Assembly (NCBI RefSeq): GCF_003426815.1
Contig: NZ_QKYK01000020.1
Location: 43,781-107,780, forward strand
Reading direction: 5' to 3'
From: Desertimonas flava
Lineage (GTDB): Bacteria > Actinomycetota > Acidimicrobiia > Acidimicrobiales > Ilumatobacteraceae
DNA: 64,000 bases
The position numbers and the translations under genes are program-made. Shown piece after piece: positions 34,921 to 43,253 of the stretch. The notes beneath the pieces are model-generated. The model searched no databases. It worked only from the letters and a program-made list of their open reading frames with translations, and was not told the origin of the DNA. Position 1 is the first letter of the stretch; the number at the start of each line of letters is the position of its first letter.

Positions 34921-35853
34921 TCAGCCACGCAGCGAGAGGCCGCGCTCGTCGAGCTTCTGCTTCACCTCGTCCAGGCTCTTCTGCCCGAAGTTGGTGATGT
35001 TCAGCAGGTCGTCTTCCGTCTTCAGCAGCAGCTCGCCGATCGTGTTGACCTGCGCCCGCTTGAGGCAGTTGCTCGGCCGCTCCGACAGGTCGAGATCCTC
35101 GATCGGCAGATCGAGGTCGGGCGAGCTGGAGGCCACGTCGGCGACTTCGCCGAGCTCGAGGCCCTGGGGCTCATCGCTCATCGAGGCGACGAGATCGGCG
35201 AGCGACCTCAGCGTGGCGCCGGCCGAGGCGAGAGCCTCCGACGGCGACACGGAGCCGTCGGTCTCGATGTCGAGCACGAGGCGGTCGTAGTTCGTCGAGT
35301 GCTCGACGCGGGTGGGCTCGACCTCGAACGTCACGCGGCGCACGGGCGAGTAGATGGCGTCGATCGGGATCACGCCGATCGTGCGGTTCTCGGTGTCGCG
35401 GTCGCTCGACGAGTAGCCGCGGCCCTGCTCGACCGTGAGGTCGATGGCGAGACGGCCCTTGGTGTTGAGGTGGGCGATGACGAGGTCCTTGTTCAGCACC
35501 TCGACGTCGGCGGTGGTCTCGATGTCTCCGGCCGTCACCTCACCGGCACCGCGCACGTCGATCCGGCAGGTGACGGGGTCGGGGGACTCCGACGTGACGA
35601 CGATGTCCTTGAGGTTCAAGATGATGTCGGTGACATCCTCGGCGACGCCGGCGATGGTGTCGAACTCGTGCAGGGCGTCATCGAAGCGGACGGCCGTGAT
35701 GGCGGCGCCGGGGATCGAGGACAGCAGGGTGCGACGAAGCGAGTTGCCGAGGGTGTGGCCGAAGCCGGGCTCGAGCGGGCCGATGGCGAACTTCTGGCGG
35801 TTGCCGGACTCTTCGTTGACGGCTTCGATGGTGGGACGCTGCATGACGAGCAT
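34921..35853 (-). CDS. rpoA: DNA-directed RNA polymerase subunit alpha
   Basis: Assembly subunit of RNA polymerase. 310 residues. The N-terminal domain has FGHTLGNSLRRTLLSSIPG (dimer/assembly core), ATGVRGAGEVTA-like segment (VRGAGEVTAGDI) and VEQGRGY. An acidic linker (about 220-245) precedes the C-terminal DNA- and activator-binding domain with LKRAQVNTIGELL and NFGQKSLDEVKQKL. Conserved place between rpsD and rplQ. Confidence 0.98.
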   Translation of the reverse strand: MLVMQRPTIEAVNEESGNRQKFAIGPLEPGFGHTLGNSLRRTLLSSIPGAAITAVRFDDALHEFDTIAGVAEDVTDIILNLKDIVVTSESPDPVTCRIDVRGAGEVTAGDIETTADVEVLNKDLVIAHLNTKGRLAIDLTVEQGRGYSSSDRDTENRTIGVIPIDAIYSPVRRVTFEVEPTRVEHSTNYDRLVLDIETDGSVSPSEALASAGATLRSLADLVASMSDEPQGLELGEVADVASSSPDLDLPIEDLDLSERPSNCLKRAQVNTIGELLLKTEDDLLNITNFGQKSLDEVKQKLDERGLSLRG

Positions 35854-35968
35854 GGCTGCTCAGACCTCTTCTTTTTCGGGTGTCGTGGACGGCTGCGGCG
35901 AATGCGAGTTCAGGCGGCGCACGGAACGCCAGTCTTCGGGGGTTCACGGGGGCGGAGCCCCCGTGTGA

Positions 35969-36586
35969 TCACTTGGAGTAGAGCTCGACGATCAGCTGCT
36001 CGCGGACCGGCACGTCGATGTGGTCGCGCTGGGGCAGATCACGGACGGTGACCTGCTTGCCGCCGTCGCCGGACTCGAGCCAGCCGACGAGCGACCGGTC
36101 GAGTGTGTCGATGTTGTGTTGGATGACGATCATCGCCGCCGCCTTGGGGCTGAGCGAGACGACGTCACCCTTGCGGACCCGGTAGCTCGGGATGTCGACG
36201 CGCTTGCCGTTGACCAGCAGCAGGCCGTGGCCGACGAACTGGCGGGCCTGCGGGCGGGTGGACGCCCAGCCGGCGCGGTAGGCGACGTTGTCGAGGCGGG
36301 TCTCGAGGAGACGGAGGAGGTTCTCACCCGTCGGGCCCTGCAGGCGGTTGGCCTCTTCGTAGGTGCGCTTGAACTGCCGCTCGAGCACGCCGTAGATGTA
36401 CTTGGCCTTCTGCTTCTCCTGCAGCTGGGCGAGGTACTCGCTGCCGTTGTTGCGGCGGCGGGTGCGCCCATGCGTGCCGGGCGGGAAGGGCCGGCGCTCG
36501 AGCGCCCGGCGGCCCTTGTCGTTCTCGAAGATGTTGGTGCTCAGGCGGCGCGACAGGCGCACCTTGGGACCGGTGTAACGAGCCAT
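35969..36586 (-). CDS. rpsD: 30S ribosomal protein S4
   Basis: Nucleates 16S rRNA folding. 205 residues; ARYTGPKVRLSRR start, the RPPGTHG-like FPPGTHG, and the S4 RNA-binding domain RLDNVAYRAGWA, ARQFVGHGLLLVNG. No N-terminal zinc cysteines, so this is the zinc-independent form. A 115-bp gap with no visible gene separates it from rpoA. Confidence 0.98.
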   Translation of the reverse strand: MARYTGPKVRLSRRLSTNIFENDKGRRALERRPFPPGTHGRTRRRNNGSEYLAQLQEKQKAKYIYGVLERQFKRTYEEANRLQGPTGENLLRLLETRLDNVAYRAGWASTRPQARQFVGHGLLLVNGKRVDIPSYRVRKGDVVSLSPKAAAMIVIQHNIDTLDRSLVGWLESGDGGKQVTVRDLPQRDHIDVPVREQLIVELYSK

Positions 36587-36600
36587 GGTCGGTGCTCCTC

Positions 36601-36999
36601 TCAGCCTCGGCGACGCTTGGGTTGACGGCAGCCGTTGTGCGGCACGGGGGTGACGTCCTTGATGGACGTCACCTCGATGCCCGTGTTCTGGATCGAGCGC
36701 ACGGCGGTGTCGCGGCCGGAGCCGGGACCCTTCACCTGCACCTCGGCGCGGCGCAGGCCGTGCTCCTGGGCCGCCTTGGCGGCGCGCTCGGCGGCCAGCT
36801 GGGCGGCGAACGGAGTGGACTTGCGGGAGCCCTTGAACCCGACGCCTCCCGACGACGCCCAGGCGATGACGTTGCCCTCGGGGTCGGTGATCGAGACGAT
36901 CGTGTTGTTGAACGAGCTCTTGATGTGGACCACGCCGGTGTTGACGTTCTTGCGGTCCTTGCGACGGGGACGTCGACCAGCGGGCTTCGGCTTCGCCAT
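36601..36999 (-). CDS. rpsK: 30S ribosomal protein S11
   Basis: Platform protein near the mRNA exit/E site. 132 residues; [44 protein letters not shown] core and the end [11 protein letters not shown] are diagnostic. It lies 3 bp after rpsM. Confidence 0.98.
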   Translation of the reverse strand: MAKPKPAGRRPRRKDRKNVNTGVVHIKSSFNNTIVSITDPEGNVIAWASSGGVGFKGSRKSTPFAAQLAAERAAKAAQEHGLRRAEVQVKGPGSGRDTAVRSIQNTGIEVTSIKDVTPVPHNGCRQPKRRRG

Positions 37000-37002
37000 C
37001 GC

Positions 37003-37383
37003 TTACTTCCTCACAGCCTTCTTCTTGTTGGCAACGGTGCGCTTCGGGCCCTTGCGGGTACGAGCGTTGGTATGGGTGCGCTGACCGCGCACCGGCAGGC
37101 CCCGGCGGTGACGAACACCCTGGAGGCTGCCGATCTCGATCTTGCGCTTGATGTCCTGCTGGATGTCCCGGCGCAGGTCACCTTCGATCTTGAGGTTCTC
37201 GTCGACATAGGCGCGCAGCTTGGCGACCTCGTCGTCGGTCAGGGCTGAGACCTTGGTGTTCGGGTCGAGACCGAGGTCGGCGCACATCTTCTGCGCCGTC
37301 GGCTTGCCAATCCCGAAGATGTAGGTGAGCGAGATCTCCAGCCGCTTCTCGCGGGGGATGTCGATACCGGCGATACGAGCCAT
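37003..37383 (-). CDS. rpsM: 30S ribosomal protein S13
   Basis: Head protein contacting P-site tRNA and bridge B1. 126 residues; [22 protein letters not shown] start, [10 protein letters not shown] and [18 protein letters not shown] are typical, with a Lys/Arg-rich tail ending KKKAVRK. Confidence 0.98.
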   Translation of the reverse strand: MARIAGIDIPREKRLEISLTYIFGIGKPTAQKMCADLGLDPNTKVSALTDDEVAKLRAYVDENLKIEGDLRRDIQQDIKRKIEIGSLQGVRHRRGLPVRGQRTHTNARTRKGPKRTVANKKKAVRK

Positions 37384-37420
37384 CGAAGCGGTTCCTCTTG
37401 TTCCTGTTCCTGAGTCTGTG

Positions 37421-37534
37421 TCAGCCCTGGCGCTGCTTGTGGCGCGGGTTCTCGCAGATCACCATCACGCGACCGTGCCGGCGGATGACCTTGCACTTGT
37501 CGCACATCTTCTTGACGCTGGGGCGAACCTTCAT
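37421..37534 (-). CDS. rpmJ: 50S ribosomal protein L36 (zinc-binding form)
   Basis: 37 residues, read by hand from ATG 37534 to the stop at 37421: starts [15 protein letters not shown], ends [11 protein letters not shown]11, C14, C27 and H32 form the zinc ribbon of the C+ form. Sits 10 bp after infA and 37 bp before rpsM, exactly its usual place. Confidence 0.96.
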   Translation of the reverse strand: MKVRPSVKKMCDKCKVIRRHGRVMVICENPRHKQRQG

Positions 37535-37544
37535 TGCTGCTGCC

Positions 37545-37769
37545 TCACTTGAAGCGATACGTGATCCGACCCCGGGTGAGGTCGTAGGGGGTGAGCTCCA
37601 CCTGCACCTTGTCTCCGGGCAGGATGCGGATGTAGTTCATGCGCATCTTCCCGGAGATGTGCGCCAGCACCTTGTGTCCGTTGTCGAGCTCCACGCGGAA
37701 CATGGCATTCGGTAGGGACTCGAGGATCGTGCCGTCGAGCACGATGGCGTCTTCTTTGGGCTTGGCCAG
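37545..37769 (-). CDS. infA: Translation initiation factor IF-1, apparently starting at CTG
   Basis: Essential S1-like OB-fold factor that blocks the A site during initiation. The first ATG/GTG-type codon in frame is GTG 37742, giving only 65 residues and removing the conserved N-terminus. Upstream the frame continues as [10 protein letters not shown], matching family starts such as MAK..., and a strong AAGGAG stands 7 nt before CTG 37769-37767. Starting there gives 74 residues, the family norm (about 72-73). [17 protein letters not shown] and [14 protein letters not shown] ([10 protein letters not shown]) motifs are intact. First gene of the alpha operon. A CTG start is rare and may tie IF-1 synthesis to initiation fidelity; this is inference. 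Confidence 0.9.
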   Translation of the reverse strand: MAKPKEDAIVLDGTILESLPNAMFRVELDNGHKVLAHISGKMRMNYIRILPGDKVQVELTPYDLTRGRITYRFK

Positions 37770-37798
37770 GGGATTGCTCCTTGTCGGGGCCGTTTGCG

Positions 37799-37815
37799 CC
37801 GATGCGTTGCATCGG
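37799..37815 (-). promoter_or_regulatory. Leader hairpin upstream of infA
   Basis: Perfect 7-bp stem CCGATGC/GCATCGG with a 3-nt loop in the ~90-nt leader, ending about 15 nt before the infA ribosome site. A possible site for translational control of the alpha operon, by position only. Confidence 0.35.
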
Positions 37816-37865
37816 TGTCGACGAGCCGGGCGAACCGGAATGGCCTGCGAACAGGCCGGGGAACA

Positions 37866-37894
37866 ATGCTATCGACGCCGCAGACGGGTTGAAA
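37866..37894 (-). promoter_or_regulatory. Candidate promoter of the infA-rplQ operon
   Basis: On the minus strand TTTCAA (37894-37889), 17-bp spacer, TAGCAT (37871-37866). It predicts a leader of about 90 nt before the infA CTG. Confidence 0.45.
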
Positions 37895-37951
37895 CCCCCG
37901 ATCTACGGGACCCGCAGCGCCCTGACCTGGCATGATGGAGCAATTGGTCGC

Positions 37952-37983
37952 CATGGCAACCATCGCCATGTACGGTATCAGCC
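37952..37983 (+). promoter_or_regulatory. Inverted repeat and leaderless -10 before the marR-like gene
   Basis: CATGGC/GCCATG (37952-37957, 37965-37970) with a 7-bp centre is followed by TACGGT (37971-37976), 7 nt and GTG 37984. The repeat could be the autoregulatory operator of the MarR protein, placed across the promoter. Confidence 0.45.
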
Positions 37984-38436
37984 GTGTTGGCCGAGTCCTT
38001 GACCCCGGGATCGCTGCTGTGGCTGGCGGCGACGCGGTGGCGGGTCGCCGCCGATCACGAGCTCGCCGAGCTCGGCGTGACCCACGCGCAGTACGTGGTG
38101 TTGTCGACGCTGCTGGGGATGGGCCCGCGCGGGCAGCGCCCCAACCAGCGCTCGGTGGCCGACGAGGCCGGCCTCGACCCGTTGTTCGTGTCGAAGTTGG
38201 TGGCGGCCCTGGAGCGGCAGGGTCTCGTCCACCGAACGCGGGACCCTTCCGATGCTCGGTCGATCCAGCTCACGCTGACCGAGGAGGGCGTCGCCACGGC
38301 CCGGGAGGCGGCCGGTGTCATGCGTCAGCTCCACGAGGTGGTGTTCGCCGGGATCGGCGGTCTCCACGGACCGGCCGTCGCCGAGCTGGTCGACTCACTC
38401 CGCGAGCTCCTGGCGACCTCGCTCCCCGCCCGCTGA
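37984..38436 (+). CDS. MarR-family transcriptional regulator
   Basis: 150 residues from GTG 37984. Winged-helix core: NQRSVADEAGLDPLFVSKLVAALERQGLVHRTRDPSDARSIQLTLTEEG pattern, with the recognition helix around DPLFVSKLVAALE and the wing DPSDARSIQ. Dimerisation helices flank it. Divergent from the alpha operon and convergent with the enoyl-CoA hydratase gene (18 bp between stops). Ligand unknown; in other bacteria such regulators often control neighbouring catabolic genes. Confidence 0.92.
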   Translation: MLAESLTPGSLLWLAATRWRVAADHELAELGVTHAQYVVLSTLLGMGPRGQRPNQRSVADEAGLDPLFVSKLVAALERQGLVHRTRDPSDARSIQLTLTEEGVATAREAAGVMRQLHEVVFAGIGGLHGPAVAELVDSLRELLATSLPAR

Positions 38437-38454
38437 CGTCGGCGGAGCCGACCG

Positions 38455-39225
38455 TCAGCGCCAGGAGGGGGCGCGCTTCTCCAGGACGGCGCGGATGCCC
38501 TCCTGGCCGTCGGCCGACGCAAAGAACTGGGCCGAGACATCACCGGCGAGGCGCAGGCCGGTGGCCATTCCCAGGCCGTCGAGCTCGTCGAAGAGCCGCT
38601 TGGTCCGCCGCAGCGCAGCCGGGTGGGCCTTGGCGAAGCCGTCGAGCACCGAGGCCATCTCGGCGTCGAGGTCGTCCGCGGCGGCGGTGACGAGACCGAT
38701 GCGGGCCGCCTCGGCCGCGCCGAACGGCTCGCCGGTGAAGAGATAGCGGCGCAACGCTCGCCGGTCGAGCACCCTCGTCAGCGGCACGGCGATGATGGCC
38801 GGCACGAGCCCGAGGTGGACCTCCGGGAAGGCGAAGGTGACCGTGGCATCGGCGATGGCGATGTCGCAGGCTGCGACGAGGCCTGTGCCGCCGGCCCGGA
38901 CGGCCCCGTGGACGCGGGCGACGAACGGCAACTCGCACGTCATGATCCGCTCGACGACGTCGGGCAGCGACGCGATCGCTCCGGTGGCCGCTGTGCCCGC
39001 GTCGGCCGGCCGGGACGACTGTTCGGCGAGATCGGCGCCGGAGCAGAACGCCGGACCGGCGGCGGCGAGCACGGCCACCTTCACCGTCGGGTCGGCGATC
39101 GCCAGCTCGACCGACGCGGCGAGCTCGGTGACGAGCTGGCGGCTCAGGGCGTTGCGGTTGCGCGGTGAGTCGAGCGTGATCGTGGCGATGCCGCCGCCGC
39201 CCTCGTAGTGGACCAACTCGTTCAT
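38455..39225 (-). CDS. Enoyl-CoA hydratase/isomerase family protein
   Basis: Crotonase-fold enzyme acting on acyl-CoA thioesters. 256 residues from ATG 39225, which overlaps the stop of the AtuA-like gene (ATGA). NRNALSRQLVTEL, the oxyanion-hole segment PAFCSGADLAE and second oxyanion glycine region VRAGGTGLVAACDIAIA are clear. At the first catalytic Glu position of classical hydratases (the GGG-hE pattern) the sequence reads GGTGLV, so hydratase chemistry is uncertain; at the second it reads FPEVHLGLVPA, retaining Glu. Paired with the AtuA-like gene, as in acyclic terpene/leucine-type pathways. Confidence 0.9.
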   Translation of the reverse strand: MNELVHYEGGGGIATITLDSPRNRNALSRQLVTELAASVELAIADPTVKVAVLAAAGPAFCSGADLAEQSSRPADAGTAATGAIASLPDVVERIMTCELPFVARVHGAVRAGGTGLVAACDIAIADATVTFAFPEVHLGLVPAIIAVPLTRVLDRRALRRYLFTGEPFGAAEAARIGLVTAAADDLDAEMASVLDGFAKAHPAALRRTKRLFDELDGLGMATGLRLAGDVSAQFFASADGQEGIRAVLEKRAPSWR

Positions 39226-41033
39226 GATGCTCCCTGCTGTCTCACCGGCGTCGTGCCGGGCGCCGGTGCCCGTGCCGGGAGGTAGTCGACCGGGATCGGC
39301 ACGTGTTTGGCCCGGAGGTACTCCCCCAGCGCCTTGGCCTGGTTGTCGGCGCGCACGTTGGCGGTGGCGCCGTCGCCGAGCAGATCGTGCACGACGAAGT
39401 TGAGCGCGCCGACCAGCGGCAGCTCGTAGTGGTCGATGTCGAGACCCGCCGCTTCGGGGAGCAGGCGACGCAGCACGTCGACGGTGAGCGTGTCGCGCAG
39501 CCACGGCCAATGGGCGAGCTCGCGCACCCAGACGCCGACGTTGGCGTCGCCGCCCTTGTCGCCGGATCGGGCGTCGGCCACGAGCCCGAGGGGCGCCTCC
39601 CGCACGTCCGGAGGGTATTCACCTGACGCTTCGGGGTGGTGAATACCCTCCGGTTCGGACGGCGGGGCGACAGGTGGGGGTTCGATGTGCTCGACGCTGC
39701 CGTCAGGGAGCGTGACGCGGTGGTCGAGCGCGGATTGCTCGAGGAGCCCCGGCCAGTAGGTGCCGAACGAGCTGGCGGCGCCGGGCAGGTTGAGGCCGTA
39801 GAACCCGGGGATGTTGGCCAGCGCCAGCTCGACGATCGCCGCCCCGAACGGTCGCCCGACGCCCTGCTCGGTGCCCGTCACCGTCGTGCGCACGATCATC
39901 GAGGCGGCGCCCTGGTCGGCCGGGTCGTCGGCCACCGTGCCCAGGCGCTCGAACGTCAGCGCGTCGACGCCGTCGGCCGACTCGACGGCGGCCCGGACCG
40001 CCGACTCGTACCACGCCGCCTTGGCCTCGACGTCGAGGCCGGTGATCACGTTGGTGTACTGGTTGCGGAACCCGCCGAGCGCCGTGATGGCGACCTTGGT
40101 GGTCGCCGGCGGAGCCGACCCACCGACCGGCGACACCGCCACCCGGTCGGGGCCCACCTGCTCGAACCGGACGGTGTCGAAGTGGGCGGTGACGTCAGGG
40201 TTGAGATAGGCGGGCGCGCCGATCTCGTACAACAGTTGCGCGGTCGCAGTGCCCACGGTGACGGCGCCGGGGCCACTGGCCTTGGTGACCACGGACGAGC
40301 CGTCGGCGGCGATCTCGGCGATCGGGAACGCCGGTCGACCGATCACGTCGGCACCGATGGTGGTGAACCCCGAGTAGTTGCCGCCCGTCACCTGGGTGCC
40401 GCACTCGATCAGGTGCCCGGCGACCACCGCGCCGGCGAGTTGGTCGAGATCGTCGCGACCCCAGCCGTGCCACCACGCCGCCGGACCGACGACGACCGAT
40501 GCATCGGTGACGCGACCCGTGATCACGATGTCGGCGCCGGCCGCGAGCGCTCGCGCGATGCCCCACCCGCCGAGGTAGGCGTTGGCGGTGAGCGGCTCGA
40601 ACGGCCACGTCGCCAGTGGTGCACCGGTGCGGAGGTTGGCGAGGTCGTGGCCGGCCCGTTGGAGTTCGTCGAGCCGGCCGCTGACGTCGTCGCCGTCGAC
40701 GACGGCCACCGACAGCGGACGACCCGCCGCGGCGAGCAGCTTGCCGACGGCGTCGGCGAGCCCACGCGGATTGAGCCCGCCGGCGTTGGTGACCACCTTG
40801 ATGCCGCGCTCGGCGATCGTGTCGATGGCCGGCTGCAGCTGGGCGAGGAACGAGGCGGCGTACCCCGCGTCGGGCCGTTTCGCCCGCGTCTTGGCCAGCA
40901 CGAGCATCGTCACCTCGGCGAGGTAGTCGCCGGTCACCACATCGAGATCGGGCTCGGCCACGATCTCGGCCAGGGCCGTCGACCGGTCGCCGAAGAACGC
41001 CGAGCAGTTGCCGATCCGGATCGGTCGCGCCAT
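39222..41033 (-). CDS. AtuA-like acyclic terpene utilisation protein (DUF1446 family) carrying a palindromic insert
   Basis: About 603 residues from ATG 41033 (GTG 41036 is less well spaced from AGGA). The N-terminal ~450 residues match DUF1446: IGNCSAFFGDRSTA, DVVTGDYLAEVTM, VVTNAGGLNPRG and GGNYSGF. The ~100-residue C-terminal domain holds ARSGDKGGDANVGVWV. AtuA is needed for citronellol/geraniol breakdown in Pseudomonas, but its exact reaction is not established. In the linker between the domains (about 461-475) a 42-bp palindromic repeat is inserted in frame, encoding EGIHHPEASGEYPP. Coupled to the enoyl-CoA hydratase. Confidence 0.85.
   Translation of the reverse strand: MARPIRIGNCSAFFGDRSTALAEIVAEPDLDVVTGDYLAEVTMLVLAKTRAKRPDAGYAASFLAQLQPAIDTIAERGIKVVTNAGGLNPRGLADAVGKLLAAAGRPLSVAVVDGDDVSGRLDELQRAGHDLANLRTGAPLATWPFEPLTANAYLGGWGIARALAAGADIVITGRVTDASVVVGPAAWWHGWGRDDLDQLAGAVVAGHLIECGTQVTGGNYSGFTTIGADVIGRPAFPIAEIAADGSSVVTKASGPGAVTVGTATAQLLYEIGAPAYLNPDVTAHFDTVRFEQVGPDRVAVSPVGGSAPPATTKVAITALGGFRNQYTNVITGLDVEAKAAWYESAVRAAVESADGVDALTFERLGTVADDPADQGAASMIVRTTVTGTEQGVGRPFGAAIVELALANIPGFYGLNLPGAASSFGTYWPGLLEQSALDHRVTLPDGSVEHIEPPPVAPPSEPEGIHHPEASGEYPPDVREAPLGLVADARSGDKGGDANVGVWVRELAHWPWLRDTLTVDVLRRLLPEAAGLDIDHYELPLVGALNFVVHDLLGDGATANVRADNQAKALGEYLRAKHVPIPVDYLPARAPAPGTTPVRQQGAS
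39610..39651 (-). repeat. 42-bp palindromic element, copy 3, inside a coding sequence
   Basis: Perfect 14-bp arms GGAGGGTATTCACC/GGTGAATACCCTCC (39610-39623, 39638-39651). On the minus strand the loop contains CCGAAGCGTC, the same as copies 1 and 2. The length is 14 codons, with no stop in the host frame. Confidence 0.88.
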
Positions 41034-41073
41034 CACCCGATCCTGTCACCCCGGGCGATGGCGACGGCGATCT

Positions 41074-41112
41074 GGGCGCGATCCGTGACGCTCACCGTCA
41101 CGATCCGCGCCC
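41074..41112. terminator. Hairpin after adk
   Basis: Stem of GGGCGCG/CGCGCCC (41074-41080, 41106-41112) and GTGACG/CGTCAC (41085-41090, 41096-41101) with a short internal loop. It begins 33 bp past the adk stop and would close the long S10-spc transcript; a weaker GGGCACGATGCGCGCCC stretch follows. Confidence 0.6.
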
Positions 41113-41144
41113 GGAACGTGAACGGGCACGATGCGCGCCCGGAA

Positions 41145-41801
41145 TCAGACGCGTTTGCCGATGGCGTCGGTGAGGCGGCGGAACACCTCGTCGGGGGCCC
41201 CGACGCCGTCGACGACGACGAGGCGGCCCTGCGACGTGTAGTGCTCGATGAGTGGAGCGGTCTGCTCCTCGTAGAGGTCGAGGCGCCGGTTCACCGCGTC
41301 GGGGTGGTCATCGGCCCGCTGCATCACGTCACCGCCGCACACCTCGCAGATCCACGGCTGCCGCTCGGTGCCCGTCGCCGTGTAGTTGGTGCCACAGTCG
41401 CGGCACACCCGCCGTGCCGAGATCCGCTGCAGCACCACGTCGCGGGCGACGTAGAGGTCGATGACGACGTCGATCGGCTTGTCCCCCGCCACCTCGTCGA
41501 GGCCGTCGGCTTGCGTGACCGTGCGCGGGAAGCCGTCGAGGATGTACCCGCGCGTCTGGGCGTCGGCGCGGTCGAGGCGCTCGGCGACGAGCCCGATCAT
41601 GATCTCGTCGCCGACCAGACCGCCCGAGTCCATGATCTCCTTGGCCATGAGGCCGAGCTCGGTCTGCTCGCGGACGGCGGCGCGCAGCATGTCGCCGGTG
41701 GAGATGTGCGGGACGACGTAGTGGCGCGACAGACGGACACACTGTGTCCCTTTGCCGGCACCCTGCCGCCCGAGAATGACGAGCCGAGCACCAGGAATCA
41801 T
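41145..41801 (-). CDS. adk: Adenylate kinase (zinc-binding LID form)
   Basis: Interconverts ATP+AMP and 2 ADP. 218 residues, long form. P-loop GRQGAGKGT (11-19; most relatives have GPPGAGKGT), AMP-site STGDMLR and DGFPRT, and a LID with C133, C136, C152 and C155 for zinc. It follows secY by 66 bp as in most spc operons; map and infA, which often come next, are displaced. Confidence 0.97.
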   Translation of the reverse strand: MIPGARLVILGRQGAGKGTQCVRLSRHYVVPHISTGDMLRAAVREQTELGLMAKEIMDSGGLVGDEIMIGLVAERLDRADAQTRGYILDGFPRTVTQADGLDEVAGDKPIDVVIDLYVARDVVLQRISARRVCRDCGTNYTATGTERQPWICEVCGGDVMQRADDHPDAVNRRLDLYEEQTAPLIEHYTSQGRLVVVDGVGAPDEVFRRLTDAIGKRV

Positions 41802-41867
41802 GACACGGTCAATTCGAGCACGTCAGTGACCGTGCCGAGCAATCGAGGACTCACCCTGTCGGGAGTC

Positions 41868-43184
41868 CTACTTCAGGAAGCCCTCGTAGTTGCGCAGCGT
41901 CAGCTGGCTGTCGATCTGACGCATCAGCTCGAGCGCCACACCCACCGAGATGAGGATGCTGGTGCCGGCGAAGCCGAACGTGCTGACGTCGGCCGCCCAC
42001 AACAGCAGGTACGGCAGGATGGCGATGATCGCGATGAACACGGCGCCGGGGAGCGTGATGCGGTTCACGACCCGGGCGAGGTAGCGCTCGGTCTGCGGGC
42101 CGGGTCGGACGCCGGGGATGAAGCCGCCCTGACGGCGGATCTGGTCGGCCTGGCGCACCGGGTCGAAGGCGATCGAGTTGTAGAAGTAGGCGAAGGCGAT
42201 GATCATCAGCGCGAAGATCGTGATGTACACGAGGTTCTGCGGATCGACGATGTAGTCGTTCACGAAGTCCACGATCGATCCGCGCCAGCCGCTGTCGCTG
42301 CCGACGATGTTGCTGATGATCACCGGGATGAGCAGGATCGAGCTGGCGAAGATCACCGGGATGACGCCCGACTGGTTGACCTTGAGCGGGATGTACGTGT
42401 TCTGACCGCCGTACATGCGCCGCCCGACCACCCGCTTGGCGAACTGCACGGGGATGCGGCGTTGCCCGAGCTCGACGTAGACGACGGCGACGATGATGCC
42501 GAGCGTCAGCAGGACGACGAGGACGAACCAGATCCACTTGTTCTGCAGGATGATCGAGTAGAAGCCGTACGGCATGCCCGACACCACCGAGGCGAAGATC
42601 ACCATCGACATGCCGTTGCCGATGCCGCGCTGGCTGATCAGCTCGCCGAGCCACATCAGCACGGCGGTACCGGCCACCAGCGTGGGGATGATGAGGTAGG
42701 CGCGTGGGAACAGCCCGTCGGGCAGGATCGGCACCGATGGCGCGTTCTGCGACAGGTAACTCGAGGCCCGGCCGTTTCCGAACACGAACACCAGGCCCGT
42801 CGCCTGCAACGTGGCGAGGGCGATCGTCACGTAGCGGGTGTACTGGGTGATCTTGCGCTGACCGACCGCGCCCTCCTGTTGGAGCTGCTCCAACCGGGGG
42901 ATCACCACGCCGAGGATCTGCATGATGATGCTCGAGGTGATGTACGGCATGATGCCGAGGGCGAAGATCGAGAAGCTCTCGAAGCCGCCTCCCGAGAACA
43001 GGTTGAGGAACCCGATCGCTCCCTGCTGCTCGGCCTGATCCTGGATCTGGTCGATGGCCAGCGGGTCGACACCCGGCACGCGGATGGCGATACCGAACCG
43101 GTACACCACCACCATGGCGATCGTGAAGAGGATCTTGTTGCGAAGATCAGCGACCTTGAAGAGGTTCTTCAGATTGGCGAGCAC
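41868..43184 (-). CDS. secY: Protein translocase subunit SecY
   Basis: Channel subunit of the Sec translocon in the cytoplasmic membrane. 438 residues from GTG 43184, about ten membrane helices. IRVPGVDP start, GIMPYITSSIIMQIL (helix 2), TYWGELISQ-type LGELISQRGIGNGMS, and GQRRIPVQFAKRVVGRRMYGG are diagnostic; GGFIPGVRPGPQTERYL comes before the last helices. Conserved place between rplO and adk. Confidence 0.98.
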   Translation of the reverse strand: MLANLKNLFKVADLRNKILFTIAMVVVYRFGIAIRVPGVDPLAIDQIQDQAEQQGAIGFLNLFSGGGFESFSIFALGIMPYITSSIIMQILGVVIPRLEQLQQEGAVGQRKITQYTRYVTIALATLQATGLVFVFGNGRASSYLSQNAPSVPILPDGLFPRAYLIIPTLVAGTAVLMWLGELISQRGIGNGMSMVIFASVVSGMPYGFYSIILQNKWIWFVLVVLLTLGIIVAVVYVELGQRRIPVQFAKRVVGRRMYGGQNTYIPLKVNQSGVIPVIFASSILLIPVIISNIVGSDSGWRGSIVDFVNDYIVDPQNLVYITIFALMIIAFAYFYNSIAFDPVRQADQIRRQGGFIPGVRPGPQTERYLARVVNRITLPGAVFIAIIAILPYLLLWAADVSTFGFAGTSILISVGVALELMRQIDSQLTLRNYEGFLK

Positions 43185-43253
43185 TCAGCGATCCTTGTAT
43201 GTGGGGCAGACGGGGTAAGTCCGGCGACGCCGAACGGGACGACCGGCCAACGA

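Noticed and set aside
37545..37742. IF-1 starting at the internal GTG (65 residues)
   Set aside because: It would delete the conserved N-terminus and has no well-placed ribosome site, whereas AAGGAG precedes CTG 37769.
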